Of a DNA stretch of 32,470 nucleotides, positions 1 through 8,194 are shown one piece after another (the stretch's first letter is position 1; each line of letters starts with the position of its first letter). The stretch covers positions 1 through 32,470 of the forward strand of contig DASSTC010000030.1 in NCBI GenBank assembly GCA_035708065.1. The letters are read 5' to 3'. A program made the translations under genes and the position numbers. This DNA is from JAICUY01 sp035708065. Lineage in GTDB: Bacteria > Chloroflexota > Limnocylindria > QHBO01. The notes under the pieces are model-generated. The model was not told where the DNA came from, did no database searches, and saw nothing but the letters and a program-made list of their open reading frames with translations.

Positions 1-56
1 GTCTTGTCGAAGTCCCAGACGACCGCGATGACCGTCTGGCTGAACGGAACTGCCAT
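1..56 (-). CDS. HAD-like hydrolase, N-terminus only (partial)
   Basis: Reading the minus strand from an ATG at 56 gives an open frame that runs off the window. It encodes M-A-V-P-F-S-Q-T-V-I-A-V-V-W-D-F-D-K-T. A hydrophobic beta strand followed by D-F-D-K/G-T is the classic first motif of the haloacid dehalogenase superfamily, in which the first Asp is the nucleophile. Only 18 codons and two bases are visible, so neither family nor substrate can be named. There is no clear Shine-Dalgarno sequence. It lies 30 bp downstream of the LLM oxidoreductase gene on the same strand, so the two may be co-transcribed. The motif could be coincidental, but its position right after a start codon makes this reading reasonable. 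Confidence 0.5.
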   Translation of the reverse strand, partial: MAVPFSQTVIAVVWDFDK

Positions 57-86
57 GGGCGACCGAGTCTAGACCGGTGCGTCAAA

Positions 87-983
87 TCACCAATCGACCG
101 ATGGTCCTGCCGAGCGGGCATCCTGCGCCAGCAGCTCGAGCGCGTCGTCGCCCTCGGCCGACGCCTGCAGCAGGCCGATGACCCGGCTCACCCCCAGCTC
201 GGCGTACTGCTGCAGCAGCTCGACGCGCCGCTCCCCGGGTTGCGACCACGTGTCGTCACCCCACCAGGTGTGCACCGAGAGGCGCAACGTCGAGGGGTCC
301 CGGCCGATCTCCTCGCACCGGCTGCGGATCGTCGGCAGCGCCTCGCGCACTTCGTCGGGCGACAGGCCGTCGAGGTTCAGCTCGTCGGCGTAGCGGGCGG
401 CGAGCCGCCAGGTCACGTTCGGTCCGTTGCCGCCGACCATAATCGGCATCGGTCCGACCGGCTTCGGCTGGTTGATGGCGCCCGCCACGCTGGCGTGCTC
501 GCCCTCGTACGTCGCCCGGTTCTCGCGGCCCGCCTCGCGCATCCGGCTGATGACCTCCAGCGCGTCCTTGAGCATCGCCAGGCGTTCCTTCGTTTCGGGG
601 AAGCCGTAGCCGTACGCCCGCCATTCCTCGCGCTTCCAGCCCGCGCCGATGCCCAGGTCGTATCGGCCTCCGGAGATCGTGTCGAGCGTGCTCGCCATCT
701 TCGCGGTGAGCGCCGGGTTGCGGAATCCGTTGCAGATCACCACCTGACCGATGCGCACGCGCTCGGTCGCCATCGCCAGCGCGGACAGCGTCGTGAACGA
801 CTCGAACGTCATCTCGTCGGTCGGTCGTGGCGTCGTGTGGAAGTGGTCGAACAGCCAGATGCTCTCGAAGCCGATGCGTTCGGCCTGCTGGGCCACCTCG
901 ACCGTGCGCGCCCACGCGCGCAGCGGCTCCCAGCCGTCGTACTCCCCCGTCCAGCCCTGCGGCACGATGATGCCGATCTTCAC
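87..983 (-). CDS. LLM-class (luciferase-like) F420-type oxidoreductase
   Basis: This 298-residue protein belongs to the bacterial luciferase-like monooxygenase superfamily (Pfam Bac_luciferase), a TIM-barrel fold that uses F420 or FMN. Visible family features are the N-terminal strand KIGIIVPQG, the FESIWLFDHF segment, the TERVRIGQVV strand, the RNPALTAKMASTLDTISGGR helix with the GIGAGWKREEW motif, and PIMVGGNGP near the C-terminal part of the barrel. The start is the GTG at 983 because a strong AAGGAGG lies 6 nt upstream. The longer open frame to 1196 has no such support. Length is normal for the F420-dependent subgroup. The substrate cannot be read from the sequence, and F420 rather than FMN is inferred from family resemblance. 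Confidence 0.9.
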   Translation of the reverse strand: MKIGIIVPQGWTGEYDGWEPLRAWARTVEVAQQAERIGFESIWLFDHFHTTPRPTDEMTFESFTTLSALAMATERVRIGQVVICNGFRNPALTAKMASTLDTISGGRYDLGIGAGWKREEWRAYGYGFPETKERLAMLKDALEVISRMREAGRENRATYEGEHASVAGAINQPKPVGPMPIMVGGNGPNVTWRLAARYADELNLDGLSPDEVREALPTIRSRCEEIGRDPSTLRLSVHTWWGDDTWSQPGERRVELLQQYAELGVSRVIGLLQASAEGDDALELLAQDARSAGPSVDW

Positions 984-1343
984 TCGTTCCTCCTTCGCCG
1001 CACGGCTTCGATCCGCGCGAATGCTTCCGATTTCGCACCGGGTGAGCGTTGTGCACGAGAAGGGCCGTTCGGGCCGTCCCGACTCCCTGCGCGCCTGAAC
1101 CGAGCTGCTCCAGCCCATTCCCGACTCGCATGACGCACGCCGCATGTGAATGCGCACGCTGCCGGGTCCGGCGGCCCCCGTTTGCGCGGGGAGCAACTAA
1201 CGGACAAGTTTGCGCCTGACTTGGCCGTGGTTCGCGGGCCGGGCAAACCACGGTACCGGAAACGACCGAATCGGCCTCAAGTTCGTTGCTAGTTGCCGAG
1301 CGCGCAAAGCGTGGCGCCGCGAAAACGCCGGCGGGCGGCAGTG
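984..1343. other. Gene-free stretch between purA and the LLM gene
   Basis: I see no convincing gene in these 360 bp. They contain a hairpin with arms CCGTGGTT (1225-1232) and AACCACGG (1246-1253) around a 13-nt loop. Next to it is a smaller one with CAAGT at 1205-1209 and ACTTG at 1219-1223. Both could end transcription from purA or insulate the next gene, but no T-run follows. A 7-bp inverted repeat (GCAACTA 1193-1199, TAGTTGC 1290-1296) brackets them. The LLM gene's promoter should lie here, but no convincing -35/-10 pair is visible. Confidence 0.5.
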
Positions 1344-2657
1344 TCAGCGCACGATCATCTGATCGCGCTCGGGCCCGACGCTGACGTGCGAAATCGGCAC
1401 CCCCGCGAGCACCTCGAGACGCTCGACGTACGCGCGCGCGGCGGCGGGGAGCCCGTCCCAGGAGCGGCAGTCGGTCGTATCGGTCTGCCAGCCACGAAGC
1501 TCCTCGTAGATCGGCTCGAGTCGCGCAACGACGGTGTCCGACGCCGGGATGGTGTCGAGCTCCACGCCGGCGATCGGGTCCCGATAGCCGATGCACACCG
1601 GGATCGTGGCGAACCCGTCGAGCACGTCGAGCTTGGTGAGCGCGATCGACGAGTAGCCGGCCAGCTGCGCGCTGTACCGAACGGTCACGGCGTCGTACCA
1701 GCCGCAGCGCCGCGGGCGGCCGGTCGACGCCCCGTACTCGGCGCCCCGCTCGCGCAGCAGCTCGCCAACCTCGTCGTCGAGCTCCGTCGGCAGCGGCCCG
1801 GCGCCGACCGCGGTGCTGTACGCCTTGGCGATGCCCAGCACTCGGTCGATCGCCACGGCCGGCAGCCCGGCGCCGACCGACGCGCCGCCGGCGATCGGCG
1901 AGGACGAGGTGACGTACGGGTACACGCCCCAGTCGAGATCGCGCATCGTGCCGAGCTGACCCTCGAGCAGGATGCGGTCGCCGCGGGCCATCGCCTGCTC
2001 GACGAGCAGGCGTCCGTCGACGACGTGCCGTCGCAGCCGCTCCCCGGCGGCCAGGTACGTGTCGCGGATGGCGACCTCGTTCGTGGCATCGGCGATCGCG
2101 CCTGCCAGCGGGTCGTCGGCGCCCCCGGCGCCGAAATAGCCCGACACTATGCGGCGCACCCGGTCGAGGGCGGTCGACAGGCGGGTGGCGAAGGCATCGG
2201 CCTCCAGCAGGTCGACCATGCGAATCCCGCGGCGCGCCACCTTGTCGACATAGGCCGGACCGATGCCACGCGAGGTCGTGCCGAGCTTCGCCACACCGCG
2301 CTCGCGCTCCTCGAGCTGGTCGAGCAGCGGGTGATACGGCATCACCAGGTGCGCGCGGTCGGAGATGAACAGGTTGTCGGAGGTGATGCCGGCATCGGCC
2401 AGCGCGTCGAGCTCGGCGACCAGGGCGGGCGGGTTGATGACGACGCCGTTGCCGAGCAGGTTGCGGGTCTGCGGGTAGCAGATCCCCGATGGGATGAGGT
2501 GCAGCTTGAAGTGGCCGTGGCGGTTGATGACGGTGTGACCGGCGTTGTTCCCGCCCTGGTAGCGGATCACGAGGTCGGCATCGGCGGCCAGGTAGTCGAC
2601 CACGCGGCCCTTGCCCTCGTCGCCCCACTGCGCACCGACGACGGCGATGACCGACAT
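1344..2657 (-). CDS. purA: Adenylosuccinate synthetase
   Basis: PurA joins IMP and aspartate using GTP to make adenylosuccinate, the first committed step from IMP to AMP in the cytoplasm. The 437-residue protein has the full set of family signatures: GAQWGDEGKGR at residues 8-18 with catalytic Asp13, GGNNAGHT with catalytic His41, GTTSRGIGPAY, an EGQLGTMRDLDWG glycine loop (usual form EGAQGTLLDIDFG), the YPYVTSS segment, and STGRPRRCGWYD followed by LTKLDVLDG. Length is normal. The ATG at 2657 is preceded by GGAG about 9 nt upstream. It starts 25 bp after the stop of the VanY gene on the same strand, so readthrough from that gene is likely. No other purine genes are in the window. Confidence 0.97.
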   Translation of the reverse strand: MSVIAVVGAQWGDEGKGRVVDYLAADADLVIRYQGGNNAGHTVINRHGHFKLHLIPSGICYPQTRNLLGNGVVINPPALVAELDALADAGITSDNLFISDRAHLVMPYHPLLDQLEERERGVAKLGTTSRGIGPAYVDKVARRGIRMVDLLEADAFATRLSTALDRVRRIVSGYFGAGGADDPLAGAIADATNEVAIRDTYLAAGERLRRHVVDGRLLVEQAMARGDRILLEGQLGTMRDLDWGVYPYVTSSSPIAGGASVGAGLPAVAIDRVLGIAKAYSTAVGAGPLPTELDDEVGELLRERGAEYGASTGRPRRCGWYDAVTVRYSAQLAGYSSIALTKLDVLDGFATIPVCIGYRDPIAGVELDTIPASDTVVARLEPIYEELRGWQTDTTDCRSWDGLPAAARAYVERLEVLAGVPISHVSVGPERDQMIVR

Positions 2658-2682
2658 CAGCTCACGCTCCGCGCGCGGCCGG

Positions 2683-4332
2683 TCATGCCGGCTTGCCGTC
2701 GGCGTGCAGCCACAGGTACTCGCGCGGCAGCAGCGTCGAGCTGCGCATCGCGGCGGCCTGGGCGCGGCCGTAGTAGCGGTAGTGCCACGGCTCGTAGTCG
2801 TAGCAGACCACGGCGAAGGCGCCCTTCGGATAGCTCATCACGAAGCCGTAGCGCCAGGCATTGGCCTTCATCCATGCCCCCGCCGGCGTGGTCGCCCAGT
2901 CGGCGCGGTCCCACGGATTCGGCGCGCCCTTCGACATGAAGTCGAAGCCGGTGCCGAGCTGATGCTCCGAGTGGCCCGGCCGGGCGGTGGTGCGCAACGC
3001 CTCGGCATGGCCAAGCCGCTGCACCCAGTAGTCGAAGGTCGCCTGCTGCGTCGCGTAGCTGCGGAACGCGCTCTGGATGTCGATCGGTCGCCCGGCCGCT
3101 GCCGCGGCGTCGCGCATCTTCAGCATGTCGGTGAGCACCAGGCTGCGGAACGGGTGGTTGCTGCTCATGCCGGCCTTCGACGAGTCGATCAGGTCGGGTG
3201 GACGGTAGGTCGAGCTCAGGCGGTAGATGGTATCGAGCAGGGTGATCGGCCACTCGCCGTAGCCGGCACGCGGCGTCGCCACGTCGCTGTAGCGGCAGGC
3301 AGGCAGTGCGCCGAGATCGCCGAGACCGATGCGCAGCTCGAGCGTGACGCGCTCGCTGACGATGGGACTGGCGCCGAGCAGCGCCAGCCTCGCGGGCCGC
3401 ACGCGCTTCGCCTCGGCGAGTGCGGCGCTGCCGGCGTGGTCACCGGGTACCAGCAGCAGCGGCCCCTTCACATGGGCGGCCACGGCAGCCCCGGCCAGCG
3501 CGTCCGGGAAGTTGCGGCCGGTGGCAACGTAGATCGCGGGGACGCCGGCACCGAAGGTTGCCTTCGATACCAGCGCGCTGGTCGCGTAGCGGTCGGCCCC
3601 GCCGATGCGCGTGAGGCTCCCGGTGGTGGCGTACGCGGTCAGCTGCGTCGCGAGCGCAGCGCTGACCGCGCCGGTCCCGCCGAGCACCACGATTCGCTCC
3701 GGCGCCAGCCGGCGCAGCTCGGCCTCGACGCTGGCCGGGATCTTGTCCGGGGCGACGAGGAGCAGCGGACCGCCGCTCACGGCCGCGGCGACGCCGCCGC
3801 TCAGCGCATCGGGGTAGTCGGCGCCCGTCGCAACGTGGACAACCGGCGCGCCGACCGGAAAGGCGCGGGCGCTGACGGCGGCCGCGGTGGCGTAGCGGTC
3901 GGCGCCGGCGATCCTGGTCACGGTGCCGTCGGTGGCCAACGCCTTCAGCTGGGTGGCCACTCCCTCCGACACGGCCCCCGGTCCGCCGAGCACCACGATC
4001 TCCGCCGGCTTGAGCCGCTGCAGCTCGGCCTTCGTGGTCGCGGGCAGCGTCGACGGCGTGCTGAGCAGGATCGGCCCGTGGAGGCGCGCGGCGTACGGGC
4101 CGGCGCTCAGCGCATCCGGGAAGGCGAGCCCCGTGGCGACGAAGGCGACGGGCGTCGGCGCGGCGAACGTCGCCTTGCTGACCGCGGCCGCCGTCGCGTA
4201 GCGATCGGCGCCGGCATGCCGCGCGATCGTCAGACTGGTTGCGCGCGCCGGCGGCGGGATCGCCGCGGCTGGCAGGAGCGCTCCCACGACCAGCGCGAGC
4301 GCCAGCAGGAAGCGGCCGAGTGGGCGGGGCAT
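2683..4332 (-). CDS. Secreted D-Ala-D-Ala carboxypeptidase with three CWB2 repeats
   Basis: The protein (549 residues from the ATG at 4332) starts with a signal peptide, a basic PRPLGR followed by a hydrophobic run and an A-x-A-like end near residue 31. Three consecutive cell-wall-binding type 2 (CWB2) repeats of about 95 residues follow. Each begins RxxGADRYAT, contains VATGxxFPDALS/A, and ends IVVLGG or a close variant. The C-terminal part is a VanY/M15B peptidase with the zinc and catalytic motif SEHQLGTGFD at 455-464 and EPWHYR around 514-519. It should sit on the cell surface and trim peptidoglycan stem peptides, which implies a peptidoglycan wall. CWB2 modules anchor to wall polymers in other Gram-positives. 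An upstream in-frame ATG at 4368 has no ribosome site, and a -10-like TAGAAT lies 7 nt before 4332. The gene runs on towards purA. Confidence 0.9.
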   Translation of the reverse strand: MPRPLGRFLLALALVVGALLPAAAIPPPARATSLTIARHAGADRYATAAAVSKATFAAPTPVAFVATGLAFPDALSAGPYAARLHGPILLSTPSTLPATTKAELQRLKPAEIVVLGGPGAVSEGVATQLKALATDGTVTRIAGADRYATAAAVSARAFPVGAPVVHVATGADYPDALSGGVAAAVSGGPLLLVAPDKIPASVEAELRRLAPERIVVLGGTGAVSAALATQLTAYATTGSLTRIGGADRYATSALVSKATFGAGVPAIYVATGRNFPDALAGAAVAAHVKGPLLLVPGDHAGSAALAEAKRVRPARLALLGASPIVSERVTLELRIGLGDLGALPACRYSDVATPRAGYGEWPITLLDTIYRLSSTYRPPDLIDSSKAGMSSNHPFRSLVLTDMLKMRDAAAAAGRPIDIQSAFRSYATQQATFDYWVQRLGHAEALRTTARPGHSEHQLGTGFDFMSKGAPNPWDRADWATTPAGAWMKANAWRYGFVMSYPKGAFAVVCYDYEPWHYRYYGRAQAAAMRSSTLLPREYLWLHADGKPA

Positions 4333-4339
4333 GGTCACG

Positions 4340-4345
4340 ATTCTA
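4340..4345 (-). promoter_or_regulatory. Possible leaderless -10 box of the VanY gene
   Basis: The minus strand reads TAGAAT, seven bases, then the ATG at 4332. Transcription would begin at or within a base or two of the start codon. There is no Shine-Dalgarno sequence for this ATG, which fits a leaderless mRNA. A TTGACC lies further upstream but about 24 bp away, too far for a standard -35. Confidence 0.4.
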
Positions 4346-4408
4346 TGAAGGCGTTGGGCGGGAGACATCGGTCAAGCGACCCATGCGCAGATCGCCCATG
4401 ACGCCGAA

Positions 4409-4430
4409 ACGCCGCCCGGCGGGGCGGCGT
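4409..4430 (-). terminator. Intrinsic-terminator-like hairpin after the zinc-ribbon gene
   Basis: A perfect 9-bp GC-rich stem (ACGCCGCCC at 4409-4417, GGGCGGCGT at 4422-4430) closes a 4-nt loop. On the minus strand it is followed by TTTC. It lies about 30 bp past the stop of the zinc-ribbon gene at 4460 and before the VanY gene, so it probably separates the two transcription units. The short T-run makes it a moderate call. Confidence 0.55.
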
Positions 4431-4459
4431 GATGTTGCGTCCGGCGTCGACGTCGGACG

Positions 4460-4768
4460 TCAGGCGCGGGCGCGGACCTTGTCGAAGCAGTTGCTGCAGT
4501 AGACCGGTCGATCGTTGCGCGGCAGGAACGGAACGAGCGCCTGGCCACCGCACTCGGCACACACGGCCGCGTGCATCTCGCGCTGGCCGTTGGAGGTGCC
4601 TGGGGTGCTGATGCCCAGCGCTCGGTTCTGCTTGGCGACCGCCCGGCACGACTGGCAGCGCTGCGGCTCATTCAGCAGTCCCTTCTCGGCGTAGAACTGC
4701 TGCTCTCCGGCTGAGAAGACGAAGTCCATCCCGCAGTCTCGGCAGCGGATGGTCTTGTCGGCGTACAC
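4460..4768 (-). CDS. Small zinc-ribbon protein with two double-CxxC modules
   Basis: This 102-residue basic protein has two zinc-ribbon-like modules. The first is CRDCGMDFVFSAGEQQFY with CQSC about 25 residues later, resembling the probable zinc-binding zf-trcl family. The second is CAECGG with CSNCF about 20 residues later. Such CxxC-x20-CxxC proteins are common in Chloroflexota and some other phyla, have no assigned reaction, and are thought to bind nucleic acid or protein partners. The start is the GTG at 4768 because AGGAGG lies 9 nt upstream on the minus strand. It sits downstream of dnaB with a 139-bp gap, and a strong hairpin follows it. The zinc ligands are seen directly; any role in nucleic-acid binding is inference. 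Confidence 0.85.
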   Translation of the reverse strand: MYADKTIRCRDCGMDFVFSAGEQQFYAEKGLLNEPQRCQSCRAVAKQNRALGISTPGTSNGQREMHAAVCAECGGQALVPFLPRNDRPVYCSNCFDKVRARA

Positions 4769-4907
4769 GAACCCTGACCTCCTGTGACGCGCCCAGCCGT
4801 GCTTGGACGATGGACCGGACGTTCAGCGCCCGATCTTACACGCGCGACCAAGCGGCTGTACACCTCCTGACCGATGCATCGGCGTCCGACTTCCGCAGGC
4901 ATACGGC

Positions 4908-7544
4908 TCAGTAGGCCGGCACCTCTTCGCGCGCGCTGACGGTGTAGAAACGTGTGTTCGCCTTGCGGAACTGGAGTGGGACCTCGCCGATCGGCCCGTT
5001 GCGGTGCTTCGCCACCTTCGCCTTGACCAGCTCGACCTCTGCCTCCGCGTTCTGGTCCTCGCCTCGATACAGGAACAACACGACGTCCGCATCCTGCTCG
5101 ATGCTGTTGTGCGCAACCACCCCATCGGCGATGAAGTTGTGGGTTCCAAGGACGGTCGCGTCGTAGACGGGCTGCTCACCGAGTGGCTCGATCGCCTCGA
5201 TCCGATCCCAGAACAGGTCGCTCGTGGCGAACTCGTGGAGCTCCGGGCTTTCGAGGAGGGAAGCGAGTCCAGCGAGGCGTGGGCGGCTCGGGGCGTGCCG
5301 GTAGAAGGTGCTTCCGCAGTACTGCGTGCCGACCGCCGCCTGCAGCTCCCGTTCACTCAGTTCGTGCGCGTTGGCTGCCAGCCGAACATGCCGCCACACG
5401 TCGAGCGGAATGGTGTCGACGTTCGGATTGCTGCGCTTGCCTTGAAGGATGAGCTGCGCGCGCTTTGCATTCTCTCCGCGTGCTCCATGCACGCCGACAT
5501 CCGCGAGGAAGCGCAGCTGATCGTCGACCCCGGAAATGTCGACCGTGTAACCCATTCGATGCCGTCCGGCGGGGGCACGCCGCAGCCGCGACCGGATCTT
5601 GAGACGCAGCAGAAGCGCCTGAACATCTCGAGCGAGGCGCTGGCTGGTGCTCGCGTAACAGATGCGCACCGGCACCGCGTTGCCGAGGCTGATCGACCCG
5701 TCGGTTGCCCAGAGATGCCGCAGGAAGAGCTGCACCTGGTCGTCCGGAAGGCGGAAGACATCCGCCGGCAAGAGTTTCTCGTACGACCGCTTGCCGAAGA
5801 CGCCCAGGCCGTCGAGCCACGCGGCGATTGGATTCCGCCGGCCGTGGGTGAGGCGATACGGCGCCGGCAGATACGAGTGCCACCAACTGGCCTGCTGAAC
5901 CCGCCGCGCCGTGACCCCGAAGTGCGCCGCAGCTTGCTCGACGGCCTCGAGGTTCGCCGGATCACCGCTCGTATAGTGGAGTGGCTGGTTCTTCAACGTG
6001 CAGCCGTCGCCCAGCAGGTGCGCGAGAAGGATCACCTCCTCACGTGCCCACGCTCGAATCTCCGAGGGGCTCGGAACCCGCCGCGGCACCGCGAGCCGGA
6101 CCCCCGCTTCGAGTTCCTCCAGTGGCTTCCAGCCGTCGTACGTCAGGAACGGGTGGTTCGCGCTCGCCTTGACCTCACGGCCCGATGCGAGCCGCATGCG
6201 GAAGACCGGCTTCGTGCCGCTCGGGAACACATGGGTCATGGTGCGTCGAACGAGCCGGAGCCGATCGTCGACCGACCAGACCGGGATATTCCGTTCGCCG
6301 CTTGCGAGGAGCGCTCCGAGCTCCACCTCGGCACCGGTATCGGCTCGAAGCACGCGCGTGTCCGCGGTGAGGCATCCCGACTCTCGGAGGTCGGACAGTC
6401 GCGGCTCCGCGGTGCCGCGTTGCTCGACACCGCGCGACAGCTGCGACAGCCCGATGACCGGCACCTTCAGCTCGCGGGCAAGCTGCTTCATGCCACGGCT
6501 GATCTCGCTGACCTCCTGGACGCGGTTGCCGTCCTTCGTCGGGGTCGATGCCTGCATCAGCTGCAGGTAGTCCACGATGATCAGGTCGAGCCCGTGCTGC
6601 TCCGCCTCCAGCCGCCGGGCCTTGGTCCGCAGCTCCATCACGGTCAGCCCCGGCGAGTCGTCGATCCACAGCGGCGCGGCGTGCATGTCGTTCATGACCT
6701 GGGCGATCTTCGACCAGTCGGTCTCGTCGACGAACCCGGTCTGCAGTGGCCGCGGATTGATCCCGCTCTCGGCGCTCAACAGGCGCAGCGCGAGCTGCTC
6801 CTTGCTCATCTCGAGGCTGAAGACGCCGACCTTCTTGCCCTCGCGCACCGCCGCGTGCTGGGCGATGTTCAGCGCCAGGCTGGTCTTTCCGACCGAGGGC
6901 CGCGCCGCGAGGATGATCAGGTCGGACGGCTGAAAGCCGCCCAGCAGCGCGTCGAGCTGGGAGAGGCCCGACGGGATGCCCAGGATCTGCCCGCGGTGCT
7001 CGTGCAGGTACTCGAGCCGGTCGTAGGCCTGGCCGAGCAGCGTGGCAAGCGACTCGAAGCCACCGGTCGTCCGGTGCTGGCTGATCTCGAACAGGATCGA
7101 CTCGGCGCGGTCGATGGCGACCTCGGCGTCGTTCGCCTCCTCGTAGCCGACCGCCGCGATCTTGCCCGCCGCGCCGATCAGATTGCGCAGCACCGCCTTG
7201 CGCTCGACGATCCGACCGTAGTGCTCGACGTGCACCGCGGTTGGCACCGTGTTCATCAGCGTGGTGAGGTACGCCGGGCCGCCCGCGGGCTCGAGCCGGC
7301 CGTTCCGTTCCAGCTCGTCACCGAGCGTGACGAGGTCGATCGGCTCGCGCTGACCGTGGAGCGCAAGCATCGCCTCGAAGATGTCGCCGTGCTGCTTGCG
7401 GTAGAAGTCCGCCGGGCGCAGGAAGTCGGCGACCTTCAGCATCGCGTCGGCGTCGATCAGGATTGATCCGAGGACGCTCTGCTCCGCCTCGATCGCCTGT
7501 GGCGACAGCCGGGCGTAGGCATCCGCCGGGCGGGGCTGCCCCAC
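4908..7544 (-). CDS. dnaB: Replicative DNA helicase DnaB interrupted by an intein
   Basis: The 878-residue precursor encodes DnaB, the hexameric helicase that unwinds the replication fork. The N-extein is residues 1-390: the primase-binding N-terminal domain (LSPQAIEAEQSVLGSIL), then the RecA-like core with Walker A ARPSVGKTSLAL (214-225), Walker B LIIVDYLQLM (321-330) and the GLSQLSRGVE loop. The C-extein resumes at residue 814 with SIEQDADVVLFLYR and ends in YTVSAREEVPAY. Removing residues 391-813 leaves a helicase of about 455 residues, the normal size. The GTG at 7544 is the first standard start in frame but has no ribosome site. A strong AGGAGGAG at 7576-7583 instead sits 7 nt before an in-frame ATC at 7568, which would add M-A-T-N-I-P-T-D. 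Whether that ATC is used is an open question. Confidence 0.96.
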   Translation of the reverse strand: MGQPRPADAYARLSPQAIEAEQSVLGSILIDADAMLKVADFLRPADFYRKQHGDIFEAMLALHGQREPIDLVTLGDELERNGRLEPAGGPAYLTTLMNTVPTAVHVEHYGRIVERKAVLRNLIGAAGKIAAVGYEEANDAEVAIDRAESILFEISQHRTTGGFESLATLLGQAYDRLEYLHEHRGQILGIPSGLSQLDALLGGFQPSDLIILAARPSVGKTSLALNIAQHAAVREGKKVGVFSLEMSKEQLALRLLSAESGINPRPLQTGFVDETDWSKIAQVMNDMHAAPLWIDDSPGLTVMELRTKARRLEAEQHGLDLIIVDYLQLMQASTPTKDGNRVQEVSEISRGMKQLARELKVPVIGLSQLSRGVEQRGTAEPRLSDLRESGCLTADTRVLRADTGAEVELGALLASGERNIPVWSVDDRLRLVRRTMTHVFPSGTKPVFRMRLASGREVKASANHPFLTYDGWKPLEELEAGVRLAVPRRVPSPSEIRAWAREEVILLAHLLGDGCTLKNQPLHYTSGDPANLEAVEQAAAHFGVTARRVQQASWWHSYLPAPYRLTHGRRNPIAAWLDGLGVFGKRSYEKLLPADVFRLPDDQVQLFLRHLWATDGSISLGNAVPVRICYASTSQRLARDVQALLLRLKIRSRLRRAPAGRHRMGYTVDISGVDDQLRFLADVGVHGARGENAKRAQLILQGKRSNPNVDTIPLDVWRHVRLAANAHELSERELQAAVGTQYCGSTFYRHAPSRPRLAGLASLLESPELHEFATSDLFWDRIEAIEPLGEQPVYDATVLGTHNFIADGVVAHNSIEQDADVVLFLYRGEDQNAEAEVELVKAKVAKHRNGPIGEVPLQFRKANTRFYTVSAREEVPAY
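5106..6374 (-). other. DnaB intein with LAGLIDADG (DOD) homing endonuclease
   Basis: Codons 391-813 of dnaB encode a 423-residue intein. It starts with Cys (CLTADTRVLR, block A), has block B with the TxxH-like SANHPFLT, and ends VVAHN followed by Ser of the C-extein (block G), so the nucleophiles for splicing (Cys1, terminal His-Asn, Ser+1) are all present. Block F is represented by VYDATVLGTHNFIADG. Between them lie two dodecapeptide-like motifs, LLAHLLGDGCT and LRHLWATDGSIS, typical of DOD/LAGLIDADG endonucleases, each keeping its acidic residue. The insertion point RESG/SIEQ is the same as in the Synechocystis DnaB intein. Splicing and endonuclease activity are therefore both plausible. 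Confidence 0.95.
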
Positions 7545-8194
7545 ATCGGTCGGGATGTTGGTCGCGATCTCGAGTCTCCTCCTCTCCCGGCTGATGCGGT
7601 GGCTGGCGGTCTGCGCCGCGCGGGCACTGCGCGGCGCCGCCGCTACCCGGGCTTGCCCATCATCCCGACGGCCACAACCCGGTTTTCCGCAGCCGAGACC
7701 CGGCGCAGCCGACCTGCGGTGGATAAGTCGATATCGCCTGTGGATTGCTCGTGGACACGACGCCCGGTTCTCGAGCGTCGGGGCTCAGGGGCAGCATCTC
7801 GTCGAAATGTGACAGGTAGGCTGTCGCGACTCGCAACGTACCGAGAGCCCGCAGCAATCCGTAGCGCCCCTCGCGCGCCGGTATTCCGCTCCTGACCGAA
7901 TCCGGTGCCGTAACGCCTCCGCAGGGGAGCAGTATCCAAGTGCGGGCCCGTGTTCCGGCGCGTACCGCGTCTTCGAAGGCTCGTTACCTGGGCGGAGCGG
8001 CACCGGAGGCGACGCAGCGGCGCTCAACAGGCTCGGTAGGCGAAGCGCCCGGCGGCGAGGCCGGCTCCGGGCGCCATGATCCGCTCCCCCTCACGCCGGG
8101 CGCGCCCCCCGTGCGGCGCGAGCTCTGTGGAGCGGTCTGCTGGCCGGCTCTCGGTGAGCGCCGGCGCGCAGACGCATAGCCGAACCGCGAAGCG
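7545..8194. other. 650-bp gene-free gap between rplI and dnaB
   Basis: No convincing coding region or known RNA is recognisable. Visible structure includes DnaA-box-like words GGTGGATAA (7718-7726) and TGTGGATTG (7739-7747), matching TGTGGATAA at 8 and 7 of 9 positions, with CGTGGACAC just after. There is a GACAG/CTGTC hairpin near 7812-7826 and a strong hairpin with arms GCGCCCGG (8045-8052) and CCGGGCGC (8067-8074). The dnaB ribosome site is at 7576-7583. The rest is GC-rich. It could hold the dnaB promoter, an rplI terminator or an unrecognised structured RNA. Confidence 0.5.
7718..7747. promoter_or_regulatory. Weak DnaA-box-like pair upstream of dnaB
   Basis: GGTGGATAA (7718-7726) and TGTGGATTG (7739-7747) lie in the same orientation 21 bp apart (two helical turns), separated by a locally AT-richer GTCGATATC. 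They resemble the DnaA box TGTGGATAA with one and two mismatches. DnaA control of dnaB or proximity to an origin is possible, but no dnaA, dnaN or other origin marker is in the window. Confidence 0.25.

Noticed and set aside
1193..1296. Small transposable element (MITE) bounded by GCAACTA/TAGTTGC
   Set aside because: Arms are only 7 bp, there is no target duplication and no second copy in the window.
2611..4401. A 596-codon plus-strand frame opposite the VanY gene
   Set aside because: Antisense shadow of a clear CWB2/VanY gene; low-complexity Arg/Ala/Gly composition and no ribosome site.
4803..7466. A long open frame on the plus strand opposite dnaB
   Set aside because: It mirrors the codon pattern of dnaB and its intein, is rich in Arg/His/Pro/Asp as antisense frames in GC-rich DNA are, and shows no domain.
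7718..7759. Chromosomal origin
   Set aside because: Only two or three imperfect DnaA-like words, no AT-rich unwinding stretch, and no dnaA, dnaN, gidA or parAB in the window. Kept only as a weak regulatory candidate.
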